A stretch of 64,000 nucleotides of DNA from GCA-2689995 sp964529325 (lineage in GTDB: Bacteria; Fidelibacterota; Marinisomatia; SCGC-AAA003-L08; GCA-2689995), in assembly GCA_964529325.1 (NCBI GenBank), contig CAZGWH010000003.1, positions 14,269 through 78,268 of the forward strand, written 5' to 3'. Positions 18,415 through 26,851 of this stretch are shown piece by piece. Every line of letters starts with the position of its first letter. Positions within the stretch are counted from its first letter, which is position 1. Position numbers and translations under genes: made by a program. The notes under the pieces were generated by a model. It was given only the letters and a program-made list of their open reading frames with translations. It was not told the DNA's origin and searched no databases.

Positions 18415-19395
18415 TTAATCATTTAATGTAAAAGTTTTACTATGTTCAAATATTAACTCAAGTTCTTTAAGCATTAATATTTTTGAATTCCCAGGATTAT
18501 TAACATACCCAGTAACAAATAATGTTTGTTCTAATTCTTTATTTTCAAAAATAAAACAAATAAATGGTCCTCCTGTATTTGATTCAGTGTGGCCATAAAC
18601 TCCTTTTAATATTTTATTTTTTTTACTAATCGACTGTTTTCTATAAAACTCACTTATTTCAATATTGGGCATTGTTCGTAATATTAACGATTCAAATATC
18701 TCCCAATAAATTTCTGATGCATCTTTATTGATTAATGGAAATTCATGAATGGTTATCCACCTATATGGATAAACTCTTCCAATCCATAGAAAGTCCTTAC
18801 TCACGGTATCTTTTTTTACTTCAATATAATCCATTGAGATGGGCATATCAAAACTAAACCAATCTTGAATTTGAACAATAATTGAATCATTTCTCATTTT
18901 TTCTGATTCAGGAATCCAAATTAATTTTTCTAATTCCGACTCATATTGATTGAATAACCAATTAAAGTTAGAATCTAATATTGTCTCAAAATGAATTGCA
19001 TCAAATGCTTGAATATTTGAAACTACTTGATTATATGCATATAAATTTTTAGTTGAAAATAAACTGTTATCATTATCTAGCACCTCATTCATTTTATTTA
19101 AATACCTATCTAAAGTAGTATCTTTTGGATTTTCAATTGAAAGGAATAGAAGATTTCGATGTTGATGAAATTCATCTAAATCATTAGCTGTTTTCCATCT
19201 AATATTAAATAATGGTTCGTATTGAGGACATTGTGCACCTTTTTGATCAAAATAATTATGAATAATTGGAGCTAATAATTCTTTATCTTCAAAAGATGTA
19301 AAAACAATTAAATCATTCAATATTCCAACGGCGTCTTTTTTAAGATTACATGAGAAAATGAATAAGCATAGTAATAAAATTATTTTTTTTTGCAT
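18415..19395 (-). CDS. DUF4837-family lipoprotein
   Basis: 326 residues. The N-terminus MQKKIILLLCLFIFSC-N is a lipoprotein signal with lipobox IFSC, so the mature protein starts at Cys16. The rest fits DUF4837 as known from FCB bacteria: LNDLIVFTSFED early, a central part with WIPESEKMRND and IQDWFSFDMP, and a late GVYGHTESNTGGPFICFIFEN segment that corresponds to the conserved glycine-rich GGPF motif. Function is unknown. It overlaps the upstream methyltransferase gene by 16 nt. The family assignment is from pattern memory. Confidence 0.7.
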   Translation of the reverse strand: MQKKIILLLCLFIFSCNLKKDAVGILNDLIVFTSFEDKELLAPIIHNYFDQKGAQCPQYEPLFNIRWKTANDLDEFHQHRNLLFLSIENPKDTTLDRYLNKMNEVLDNDNSLFSTKNLYAYNQVVSNIQAFDAIHFETILDSNFNWLFNQYESELEKLIWIPESEKMRNDSIIVQIQDWFSFDMPISMDYIEVKKDTVSKDFLWIGRVYPYRWITIHEFPLINKDASEIYWEIFESLILRTMPNIEISEFYRKQSISKKNKILKGVYGHTESNTGGPFICFIFENKELEQTLFVTGYVNNPGNSKILMLKELELIFEHSKTFTLND

Positions 19396-20240
19396 ATTAC
19401 CATAATTGTTGAAGCGTTTTTACTACCATTTAATAGCATGTTTAATACTGTTATAATTGAAACATATAACCCTTTAAATATGCTGTAAATTGACTTCTTA
19501 TTTATACTGAGTAAAATATTATAAAATGAATCTTGTATCATTGAATATTTTTTTAATATTTCAAATCCATTTTTATTTAATAATTTTTCTAAGGTAAAAA
19601 AATTAAAATGATATAGGTGTCTAGGGGCGTCATAGGGAGCCCATTTGTCAAGAAAATATTTTTTCTCTAATGCATCATGATTAGGTACAGCAATAACTAA
19701 TATACCATTTTTTTTTAAAATTGTATTTATTGAATTAAATAATTTTTCTAAGTCATGAACATGTTCTACTACATGCCACATCGAGATTACATCAAAAAGC
19801 TTATTTTTTAATTTATCGATATTAGAATAAAATTTCAAAATTCCATTATAATTAGAAAAATTATCTTGAAGAGTAGATGAAAATCCTTTTTTCTGCATAT
19901 AAATAGCAAACTCCCCTTGTCCTCCACCGATATCTAATAATTCACCCTTATTATTAAATTTTATTATTCTACCATGTTTAATTTTTAACGCAATTTTTTG
20001 AACTAATTTGTAAATTAGATTATAAATACTAATGTTTCTCTTTTTATGAGGATCATAATCTGTATGGTTATAAAAATTAGAAATTTCATCGGAATTAGGT
20101 CTCGGATTAAGTAAAATAAAATTACAATTACATTTTACTAATTGAAAACTTTCAATTCTGCTTAAATTAAACCTATCTTTCACTTTAATGAAATTTTGAA
20201 ATTTACTCCCATTGCAAATTGGACAATTAATTAATTCCAT
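19380..20240 (-). CDS. Class I SAM-dependent methyltransferase with N-terminal zinc-binding motif
   Basis: 286 residues. The N-terminus INCPICNGSKFQNF with later CNCNFILLNPRP resembles the Cys4 zinc-binding head found on sugar and nucleotide-sugar C-methyltransferases and related enzymes. The methyltransferase core has motif I ELLDIGGGQGEFAIYM (near 106-121), a DVISMWHVVEHVHDLEKLF post-motif and GILVIAVPNHDAL. The C-terminus is hydrophobic (NILLSINKKS, YVSIITVLNMLLN). The substrate is unknown; nearby rmlD and glycosyltransferases suggest a sugar, but this is inference. It starts 1 nt after the rnr stop. Confidence 0.82.
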   Translation of the reverse strand: MELINCPICNGSKFQNFIKVKDRFNLSRIESFQLVKCNCNFILLNPRPNSDEISNFYNHTDYDPHKKRNISIYNLIYKLVQKIALKIKHGRIIKFNNKGELLDIGGGQGEFAIYMQKKGFSSTLQDNFSNYNGILKFYSNIDKLKNKLFDVISMWHVVEHVHDLEKLFNSINTILKKNGILVIAVPNHDALEKKYFLDKWAPYDAPRHLYHFNFFTLEKLLNKNGFEILKKYSMIQDSFYNILLSINKKSIYSIFKGLYVSIITVLNMLLNGSKNASTIMVICKKK

Positions 20241-20241
20241 T

Positions 20242-22302
20242 TTAAGTTATCTCAAAATCTGCAAACGCATTTTGGATATTGACATTTAGGAGTTTAATTT
20301 CAACAATATCACCAATATGATATTCTCGTTTATACCGTCGCCCATAAAATGATAATTTAGAGCGGTTAAACAAATAATAATCATCAGTCATTGATTTTAA
20401 AGAAACAAATCCATCAACAAGAATATCATTTAATTGAACAAAAAACCCTTTAGGGTTAGCACCAGAAATTATACCTTGAAAATCATTTTCGATATAATTA
20501 TTTAAATATCTCAACTGTTTTCGCTTAACATAATCTCTTTCAGCTCGCATTGCATTTACTTCTAATCGAGATGATTCTTGGGATATATTTTTTGGATTTT
20601 CAATTAAATATTTAGAATTATTAATCATCGATTTTAAAAACCGATGAACAATTAAATCTGGATATCTACGAATCGGTGAAGTAAAATGACAATAATAATT
20701 AAAACCAAGCCCAAAATGCCCTGCATTTTCAGGACTATAATTTGCTTTAGGCATTGCTCGTAAAGCTAAATGTTCTAGTAATCTTTCAGCTTTTAATCCT
20801 TTAATTAGATTAAACATTTTTTTAAGATTAATATTATTTTTTGATAATTTTTTCTTAATATCATTAGGGATATTTGATCGAAATAATACTTGTTTTAACT
20901 CTAAAATATCTACTTTTTTTGGCGTTTCGTGATTTCGATATTGAAATCCTTTAAATTTAGCCCCATACTCTTTTGCAATAATTTTATTTGCTAATAACAT
21001 TAATTCTTCAATTAAATTATGACTTTTTAATATTTTTTTTGGTTTTATTGAAATAGGTATATCGTTTTCTCCCATTTCTATATTAGGCTCTGGAATATTA
21101 AAATCAAAACTACCAGATTTTATTCTTTTATTTCTTAAAAAGTTTGTTATTTTTTCAAAGTGTTTAATGTCTTTATAATATTCATCTTCTTTAGTTAAAT
21201 TAACTATATCGCTATAACTATACTTTTGTTTTACCTCAATTATCGATTCAACAATTGTATGACTTATCACATCATATTGGTTATTTAAATTAACTATTAA
21301 TGACAAAGATAATCTTTTTTCATTTTCTTTTAATGAACAGATTCCATTGCTGATTTCTTCGGGTAACATTGGAATACATTGATTTATTAAATAGACACTC
21401 GTTCCTCTCTTAAAAGCTTCAGCATCTAATTTTGTATTAACTTTAACGATTTCTGCAACATCTGCTATATGAATTCCAACTTCAAACCCATTTTCTATTT
21501 TTTTTATTGAAATAGCATCATCATGATCTTTTGCTGATTCAGGGTCAATTGTAATTATGCGTAAGCTGGTAAGGTCAATTCTATTTTTTTGATTAATTAT
21601 ATCATTATTATTTATTTTAGCAACTTCATTGATTACTTCTTGGGAGAAATCTCTCGCTATACCATACTTTGATGTTATTATTTTAAAATCCATTAATGGA
21701 TTATTTGAATCGCCAATTATTTTAGTAATTCTTACAGGAATATCACTTGGAGGATTAACCCAATCTACAATTTCAGCTTCAACCCAGCAAAAATCTTCAA
21801 GTGGTTTCCCCTGCATTTCTACAATATTAAATTTTCTATTACATAATTTAAACGGAGGCTCAAGTATATACCGATTATGAAGTTTTTTAACATTTCCTTG
21901 AATTAATTTATTTGAACGAGATAATATTTCTACAATTTCACCATTTATTTTATCTTCAAATTCATATATAATTTTCACTTTTACATAATCACCATGCAAT
22001 GCTCCATGAAAATGACCAGACCCAACTGAAATCTTTTTATTATCCTCAAAAATAAATCCTTTTCCAGATTTAATTAATTCTAATTTTCCAATTATGAATA
22101 ACCCCGGAGGCGTAACCATAAATCTTCCACCATGAACTTTTGTAATTTTATCAAGATTATTTAATTGTTTTAATGTTGATTTAAACTTAGGGTAATTATT
22201 TTTATGGACTTTTATTTTACTTGCTATTTCTTTTTTCTTAAAAGCAGTATTTGGGTTTGATTTTAAAAAATCAAGGATTTTATTTTCTAAATTAGCTACG
22301 AT
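20242..22302 (-). CDS. rnr: Ribonuclease R (RNB family), probable non-AUG start
   Basis: From ATG 22119 the protein has 625 residues: cold-shock domains, the RNB core with DPESAKDHDDAISIKKIENG (catalytic Asp cluster), HIADVAEIV, GTSVYLINQCIPMLPEEIS, then CHFTSPIRRYPDLIVHR and an S1 domain (GIISGANPKGFFVQLNDILVDGFV). The frame stays open for about 64 more codons upstream and encodes a winged-helix RNase R N-terminus (ILDFLKSNPNTAFKKKEIA, then KQLNNLDKITKVHGGRF running into the ATG). That extension has no ATG, GTG or TTG; only ATA (three) and ATC codons lie at its head, overlapping the end of lgt. I extend the gene to ATC 22302, giving 686 residues. Confidence 0.9.
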   Translation of the reverse strand: MVANLENKILDFLKSNPNTAFKKKEIASKIKVHKNNYPKFKSTLKQLNNLDKITKVHGGRFMVTPPGLFIIGKLELIKSGKGFIFEDNKKISVGSGHFHGALHGDYVKVKIIYEFEDKINGEIVEILSRSNKLIQGNVKKLHNRYILEPPFKLCNRKFNIVEMQGKPLEDFCWVEAEIVDWVNPPSDIPVRITKIIGDSNNPLMDFKIITSKYGIARDFSQEVINEVAKINNNDIINQKNRIDLTSLRIITIDPESAKDHDDAISIKKIENGFEVGIHIADVAEIVKVNTKLDAEAFKRGTSVYLINQCIPMLPEEISNGICSLKENEKRLSLSLIVNLNNQYDVISHTIVESIIEVKQKYSYSDIVNLTKEDEYYKDIKHFEKITNFLRNKRIKSGSFDFNIPEPNIEMGENDIPISIKPKKILKSHNLIEELMLLANKIIAKEYGAKFKGFQYRNHETPKKVDILELKQVLFRSNIPNDIKKKLSKNNINLKKMFNLIKGLKAERLLEHLALRAMPKANYSPENAGHFGLGFNYYCHFTSPIRRYPDLIVHRFLKSMINNSKYLIENPKNISQESSRLEVNAMRAERDYVKRKQLRYLNNYIENDFQGIISGANPKGFFVQLNDILVDGFVSLKSMTDDYYLFNRSKLSFYGRRYKREYHIGDIVEIKLLNVNIQNAFADFEIT

Positions 22303-23110
22303 TATTATTATTTAATTTAGATGATTTTAAAATATAAAAACTACCAATAGCTATCATTATTAAGGAAATAATTTGGGCTCCTGAAAGTCCAATAACATAC
22401 TTAGGATTTAAACGAATAAATTCAATTAAAAACCGAGATAGACCTACTAATATAAAATATTTACTTATTTGAATACCGCTAATTTGTTTAGCAAATCTTT
22501 TTTTATATAAATATAAAAAAACAAAGAAATATGCCAATGCCTCATAAATTTGAGTTGGATGCACTGGAACGATCGTAGGTGGTAATCCATTCGGAAATGC
22601 AATGCCCCAGGGCAAATCTGTTGGCTTTCCATAATCATCTCCAACTAATAAACATCCAATTCGACCAATTCCATGACATAATGCTAAATAAGGAGCAGTC
22701 CAATCAGCAACGACTGCCCATTTTAAATTATGCTTTCTAATATAGAGAGTAACGGCAATTGTTCCACCAATTAACCCTCCATAGAAAACCATTCCAGCTC
22801 CAAAGTTTTGAATACCTGAAGCAATTCTATCTGGAGTTAATGTAAATATTCCAATAAATATCTCTTTCAATCCTTTTAAATTCTCTATTCCATGGCCGCT
22901 AGATAAGTTTTCTAAAATATAATAAATTTTAGCACCCAATATTCCACCAAGAGCAGCATTGAAGGTTAAATCTTCAGCCATCATTGGGTCTTTACCAAGA
23001 TGTATCATATCTTTTTTTAATAGATAATTCCCTGTTAAAAATGCAATTACCATCATTAAACCAAACGAGGAAATTACAAAACCACCAAACCTAAATATTT
23101 CAGGATACAT
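22292..23110 (-). CDS. lgt: Prolipoprotein diacylglyceryl transferase
   Basis: 272 residues with about seven membrane helices. The family signature appears as CHGIGRIGCLLVGDDYGKP followed by WGIAFPNG and PVHPTQIYEALAYF; the N-terminal FGLMMVIAFLTGNYLL is also typical. It attaches diacylglycerol to the lipobox cysteine of prolipoproteins in the inner membrane. Several lipoproteins are encoded in this window (7515, 18415, 37923). The start overlaps the zinc-ribbon gene by 11 nt and the C-terminal NNNNRS codons overlap the presumed start of rnr in another frame. Confidence 0.95.
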   Translation of the reverse strand: MYPEIFRFGGFVISSFGLMMVIAFLTGNYLLKKDMIHLGKDPMMAEDLTFNAALGGILGAKIYYILENLSSGHGIENLKGLKEIFIGIFTLTPDRIASGIQNFGAGMVFYGGLIGGTIAVTLYIRKHNLKWAVVADWTAPYLALCHGIGRIGCLLVGDDYGKPTDLPWGIAFPNGLPPTIVPVHPTQIYEALAYFFVFLYLYKKRFAKQISGIQISKYFILVGLSRFLIEFIRLNPKYVIGLSGAQIISLIMIAIGSFYILKSSKLNNNNRS

Positions 23111-23984
23111 TTATATTTTCTCCACATTTGGTACAATATTTAATAGTTAAATCCATACCTACATTTTTATTGCAATTAGGACAAATATTTTCTTTTTTAA
23201 TAGTATTCTGTTTAGAATTTGAGTCATTTAAAATAAAAATTAATGACAATATAAAAATTAATAAAAAGCCAAAGATCAAACTATAATATTTAGTATTATT
23301 AAATTTATCTAATAAATCATTATTGACTTCTTCGATATCAGGATGATCATGATTATGATTATGTTCATCACCTTCGCTATGATTATGATCAGTTAATATT
23401 TTATCTAGAATTTCAAGAGTCGTTAATGAACTTTCTTTTACATAGCTAAACGAAATTTTAAATTTTTCATTCTTATTTAATTTATTTATGAATTTTCGAT
23501 TATATGTTAAATTGTATTCATCATTGAATTCTTCTGGCTCAACTAATGAAGACTTATATTTTTTTGCCCCCAATGGTCGCTGTATTACAACATGAAAATC
23601 TATCAAATCAACATTTGATTCAAAAGTATATTCAAAATTACGCTGAATATCATTTTGAGCTAAGTCAACATAAAACTGACAATAATATTGAGAGTTATTA
23701 ATGTTTAATTCCACGAAACCATTTGTTTTTAATGGAATTTCGACTAAGCCATTATGATTATTTTCAGTTTGAAATTCAAATATAGATGTAATGCTATGTG
23801 GTAATTTTATTTCAGCTTTGTAAGGTAATAATTTTTCAGGAATATTATATTGTAACATTACAAGTACATTTGATTGATCATATTCAGGAAAAAAACCCAA
23901 AACAAAATCTAATTTATCTAATTGATTCTGAGAAAAAATAATTGATAGATAGAGTAGAATAGATAATATGTTAATTTTTTTGAT
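23100..23984 (-). CDS. Membrane protein with His-rich loop and C-terminal zinc ribbon
   Basis: I do not recognise a named family. Numbering from ATG 24038 (312 residues): a signal peptide IKKINILSILLYLSIIFSQ (about 19-37), an extracytoplasmic beta-rich domain (about 40-205), a His/Asp/Glu-rich stretch at 217-234 (HNHSEGDEHNHNHDHPD), one membrane helix (about 252-270) and a cytoplasmic zinc ribbon with Cys286, Cys289, Cys302 and Cys305. ATG 24038 would overlap the CPBP gene by 55 nt and give a long odd n-region. ATC 23984, one base into the CPBP stop (TAATC), or ATA 23987 gives a normal signal peptide. Metal sensing or transfer is a guess from the His-rich loop. Confidence 0.7.
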   Translation of the reverse strand: MKKINILSILLYLSIIFSQNQLDKLDFVLGFFPEYDQSNVLVMLQYNIPEKLLPYKAEIKLPHSITSIFEFQTENNHNGLVEIPLKTNGFVELNINNSQYYCQFYVDLAQNDIQRNFEYTFESNVDLIDFHVVIQRPLGAKKYKSSLVEPEEFNDEYNLTYNRKFINKLNKNEKFKISFSYVKESSLTTLEILDKILTDHNHSEGDEHNHNHDHPDIEEVNNDLLDKFNNTKYYSLIFGFLLIFILSLIFILNDSNSKQNTIKKENICPNCNKNVGMDLTIKYCTKCGENINVS

Positions 23985-24697
23985 TATTGTATTCCTTGAA
24001 TAATTATGAAATCGTAAAAAATATGAGAGATTGCACATATTGCAAATCCTCTAAAATAAAAAATTAATCCTAAATATCCACCTGCCGTAAATCTTAAAAA
24101 AAAAGATTTCCATTCAAATGAATCACCAAAAATCCCGACATAGTGAAAACCACTAAAAATAAGAGAAGATAATAAGAGTATCGGGATAAATATTGAACTT
24201 TTAGTTATTTTAAATAATTTTAAAAAAATAGTTAAAAGTAAACCAATGAAAATAAATCTAAAAATGAATTCTTCAAAAATTCCCGCCCCAATTGCTAAAT
24301 ACAGTTTCTCAATTGTATTTAATCCTTCCTTTCCAAGAATTAATAAATTAGGAATATTATTAAAAACTAAGAATAATATAAAGCCGTAAACTAACCCTTC
24401 TATTATCATACCAAATAGAATCAATGGATTAATTTCATCCGTCTTAATAATTGACTTACCCTTTAAAAAAAAATAAGTGGATAATAATATTAAGCTGATT
24501 AATAAACCAATTCTTCCATAGGAACCAAAAAATAAAAATGCTTGCCTTAGCAATACATCGGCTCCATTTCTTACTTCGAATGGCATATTAAAATTAACAA
24601 ATACACCTAATAATTCATAGCATATTAAAAGTGGAAAAATTAATATAATATTATAAAAATAATTATGTGTTAATTTGAAATATGGTGAATTAATAAT
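23984..24697 (-). CDS. CPBP-family intramembrane metalloprotease, probable ATT start
   Basis: From ATG 24586 the product has 200 residues with the CPBP/Abi motifs: EEFIFRFIFIGLLL (motif 1), SGFHYVG (motif 2) and ISHIFYDFIII (motif 3), which bind zinc inside the membrane. The frame continues upstream for 37 codons and encodes another membrane helix (YNIILIFPLLICYELLG) that leads into NMPFEVRNGADVLLRQ, an arrangement I know from full-length members. No ATG, GTG or TTG occurs in that stretch. The first in-frame ATT lies on the last base of the lepA stop (TAATT, 24699-24695). I annotate the gene from this ATT. Substrate unknown. Confidence 0.82.
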   Translation of the reverse strand: MINSPYFKLTHNYFYNIILIFPLLICYELLGVFVNFNMPFEVRNGADVLLRQAFLFFGSYGRIGLLISLILLSTYFFLKGKSIIKTDEINPLILFGMIIEGLVYGFILFLVFNNIPNLLILGKEGLNTIEKLYLAIGAGIFEEFIFRFIFIGLLLTIFLKLFKITKSSIFIPILLLSSLIFSGFHYVGIFGDSFEWKSFFLRFTAGGYLGLIFYFRGFAICAISHIFYDFIIIQGIQ

Positions 24698-26502
24698 TAA
24701 TCCTGATCTATTTTTAAAACAGCCAAAAATGCTTCTTGTGGAATTTCAACATTACCAACTTGTTTCATTCTTTTTTTCCCTTTTTTCTGTTTTTCTAATA
24801 ATTTTCTTTTTCGAGAAATATCACCACCATAACATTTTGCCGTCACATTTTTCCGAAGAGCCTTAACCGTTTCTCTTGCAATAATTTTTGCACCCAGTGT
24901 TGCTTGAATTTTAATTTCAAACATCTGTCTATGAATAATTTCTTTTAATTTTTTACATAGCCCCGAACCTTGATTATATGCATTATCTTGGTGTACAATT
25001 AATGATAATGCATCAACAATTTCATCTGCAATTCGAACATCTAATTTTTGTAATTTTCCAGGTCTATTTTCAATTATTTCATAATCAAATGAAGCATAGC
25101 CTCTAGATATAGATTTTAATTTTTCGAAAAATTCAAAAATAACTTCCCCAAGAGGCATTTCAAAAAATAATTGAACCTTAGTTGTTGTTAAATAATTAGT
25201 TGATTTATATACCCCTCGTTTTGAAATACATAATTTCATAATCCCACCAATATATTCAGCAGGGGTAATAATTTCAGCTTTTATATAGGGTTCATTTACA
25301 GTTTCAATATCACCGCTCACGGGCATATCTGCGGGGTTATTCACTTTTATAGAATCACCCATTTTAAGGTCAACTCGATATTGTACATTCGGAGATGTAG
25401 TTATAAGATTCATATTAAATTCTCGTTCTAATCGTTCCTGAACTATTTCTAAATGTAACGGTCCTAAAAAACCACACCTAAACCCAAATCCAAGAGCAAT
25501 AGATGTATTTGGTTCATAACTTAATGCTGAATCATTTAAAATTAGTTTTTCTAAGGATGCTCTTAATTCTTCATAATCGTTTGTATCTACAGGATAAACT
25601 CCAGCAAAAACCATTGGTTTTATTGGTTGATACCCCGATAATTCTTTTGTTGCACGGTCATTTTTTACCGTGAGTGTATCCCCTACTTTTATCTTTCTTA
25701 CATCTTTTAAATTTGTAATAATATATCCAACATCCCCCGCTTCTAATTTTTTTACAGGAACTTTATTTAATTTTAAAATTCCAACTTCAGCTATTTCATG
25801 TTGAATTGTAGAGTCTGCAAAATATTGAGCAGTCATACCTTTTTCAATTATTCCATCAAAAACTCTAATATATGGTACAACTCCTCTAAATTTATCAAAA
25901 GTAGAATCAAAAATTAATGCTCGAGTCCCTTCATTTATAGAATCTCGAGGATATGGGATTTTATCAATGATTGTATCAAAAACAGTTTGAATCGCTATTC
26001 CAGACTTTGCACTAATTTTAAGAATATCTTCTTCATCACAGCCTAATAATTCAATCATTTGCTCTGTTGCTGAATCTATATCTGCGGCAGGCATATCAAT
26101 TTTATTTATCACAGGTATTATTTCTAAGTCAGCATCTAAAGCTAGATATGTATTTGAAACCGTTTGCGCCTCTACACCCTGGGCTGCATCTATCAATAAT
26201 AAAGCACCTTCACACGCTGCCAAACTTCTTGAAACCTCGTAAGTAAAATCAACATGTCCTGGAGTATCAATTAAATTAAAAATGTAGTCAATTCCATCAG
26301 TATGCTTATAATTCATCTGGATTGGGTGCGATTTAATTGTTATTCCACGCTCTCTTTCCAAATCCATATCATCTAATACTTGACTTTTCATCTCTTTGGA
26401 AGATATTGTATTTGTAAATTCTAGCATGCGGTCAGCAAGTGTTGACTTTCCATGATCTATGTGTGCAATTATGCAAAAGTTTCTAATATATTGTTTTTTC
26501 AC
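24697..26502 (-). CDS. lepA: Elongation factor 4 (LepA)
   Basis: 601 residues, full length. GTPase motifs: AHIDHGKSTLADRML (G1), the RERGITI switch (G2), DTPGHVDFTYEVSRSL (G3), NKIDMPAAD (G4) and SAKSG (G5). The LepA-specific C-terminal domain is visible in GGDISRKRKLLEKQKKGKKR and the EIPQEAFLAVLK ending. It is a ribosomal GTPase that affects elongation and 30S assembly. The start codon is GTG. The gene heads the lepA-CPBP-zinc ribbon-lgt-rnr run and reads away from purL across a 349-nt divergent intergenic region. Confidence 0.96.
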   Translation of the reverse strand: MKKQYIRNFCIIAHIDHGKSTLADRMLEFTNTISSKEMKSQVLDDMDLERERGITIKSHPIQMNYKHTDGIDYIFNLIDTPGHVDFTYEVSRSLAACEGALLLIDAAQGVEAQTVSNTYLALDADLEIIPVINKIDMPAADIDSATEQMIELLGCDEEDILKISAKSGIAIQTVFDTIIDKIPYPRDSINEGTRALIFDSTFDKFRGVVPYIRVFDGIIEKGMTAQYFADSTIQHEIAEVGILKLNKVPVKKLEAGDVGYIITNLKDVRKIKVGDTLTVKNDRATKELSGYQPIKPMVFAGVYPVDTNDYEELRASLEKLILNDSALSYEPNTSIALGFGFRCGFLGPLHLEIVQERLEREFNMNLITTSPNVQYRVDLKMGDSIKVNNPADMPVSGDIETVNEPYIKAEIITPAEYIGGIMKLCISKRGVYKSTNYLTTTKVQLFFEMPLGEVIFEFFEKLKSISRGYASFDYEIIENRPGKLQKLDVRIADEIVDALSLIVHQDNAYNQGSGLCKKLKEIIHRQMFEIKIQATLGAKIIARETVKALRKNVTAKCYGGDISRKRKLLEKQKKGKKRMKQVGNVEIPQEAFLAVLKIDQD

Positions 26503-26851
26503 AGGGGCAAATTTACCAAGTTTAATTCTTTACTTCACACCATCAAATTAATTAATAATTAGAAATTTTGATTAAGATTCAATCTGTTAAAGATTTTGAA
26601 AATAAATGAAAATTTAAAGGAATACACTACCTATTAAAGTCATAATTTAATTTAGTTTATAAGAGATAAAAAAAACTTCAACAAAGTAAAACAAAATGGT
26701 ATAATTAATATTTTAAAGAAAAATATTAATATTATAAATTTGCTATGATTTGCTTTATGTCTATAATATGAATTTAATCTAAATTATCGGGTTATTTTTT
26801 TGATAAAAATCAACACTTCACCACTAATTATCTACAAAATTAAGGAAAAAA
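26503..26851. promoter_or_regulatory. Divergent intergenic region between lepA and purL
   Basis: This is the only stretch over 300 nt without a gene. It is almost purely A/T and must hold the promoters for lepA (minus) and purL (plus). I see a TATAAT at 26762-26767 and another at 26700-26705 on the plus strand, an all-A/T inverted repeat at 26704-26714/26720-26730, and an AAGGA ribosome-binding site shortly before purL. I see no open frame of note, no riboswitch fold I can name and no clear purine-repressor operator. Confidence 0.6.
26740..26767 (+). promoter_or_regulatory. Candidate sigma-70-type promoter for purL
   Basis: TTGCTA at 26740-26745 and a perfect TATAAT at 26762-26767 are separated by 16 nt and lie about 85 nt before the purL ATG. 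The -35 match is 4 of 6. In such AT-rich DNA, TATAAT occurs by chance, so this is only a candidate. Confidence 0.35.

Noticed and set aside
26700..26705. Second TATAAT in the intergenic region as a promoter
   Set aside because: No acceptable -35 element at the right distance; TATAAT is frequent by chance here.
26704..26730. All-A/T inverted repeat in the lepA-purL intergenic region, considered as an attenuator or riboswitch stem
   Set aside because: Made only of A and T except one loop G, in very AT-rich DNA; a stem of this kind is weak and easily due to chance.
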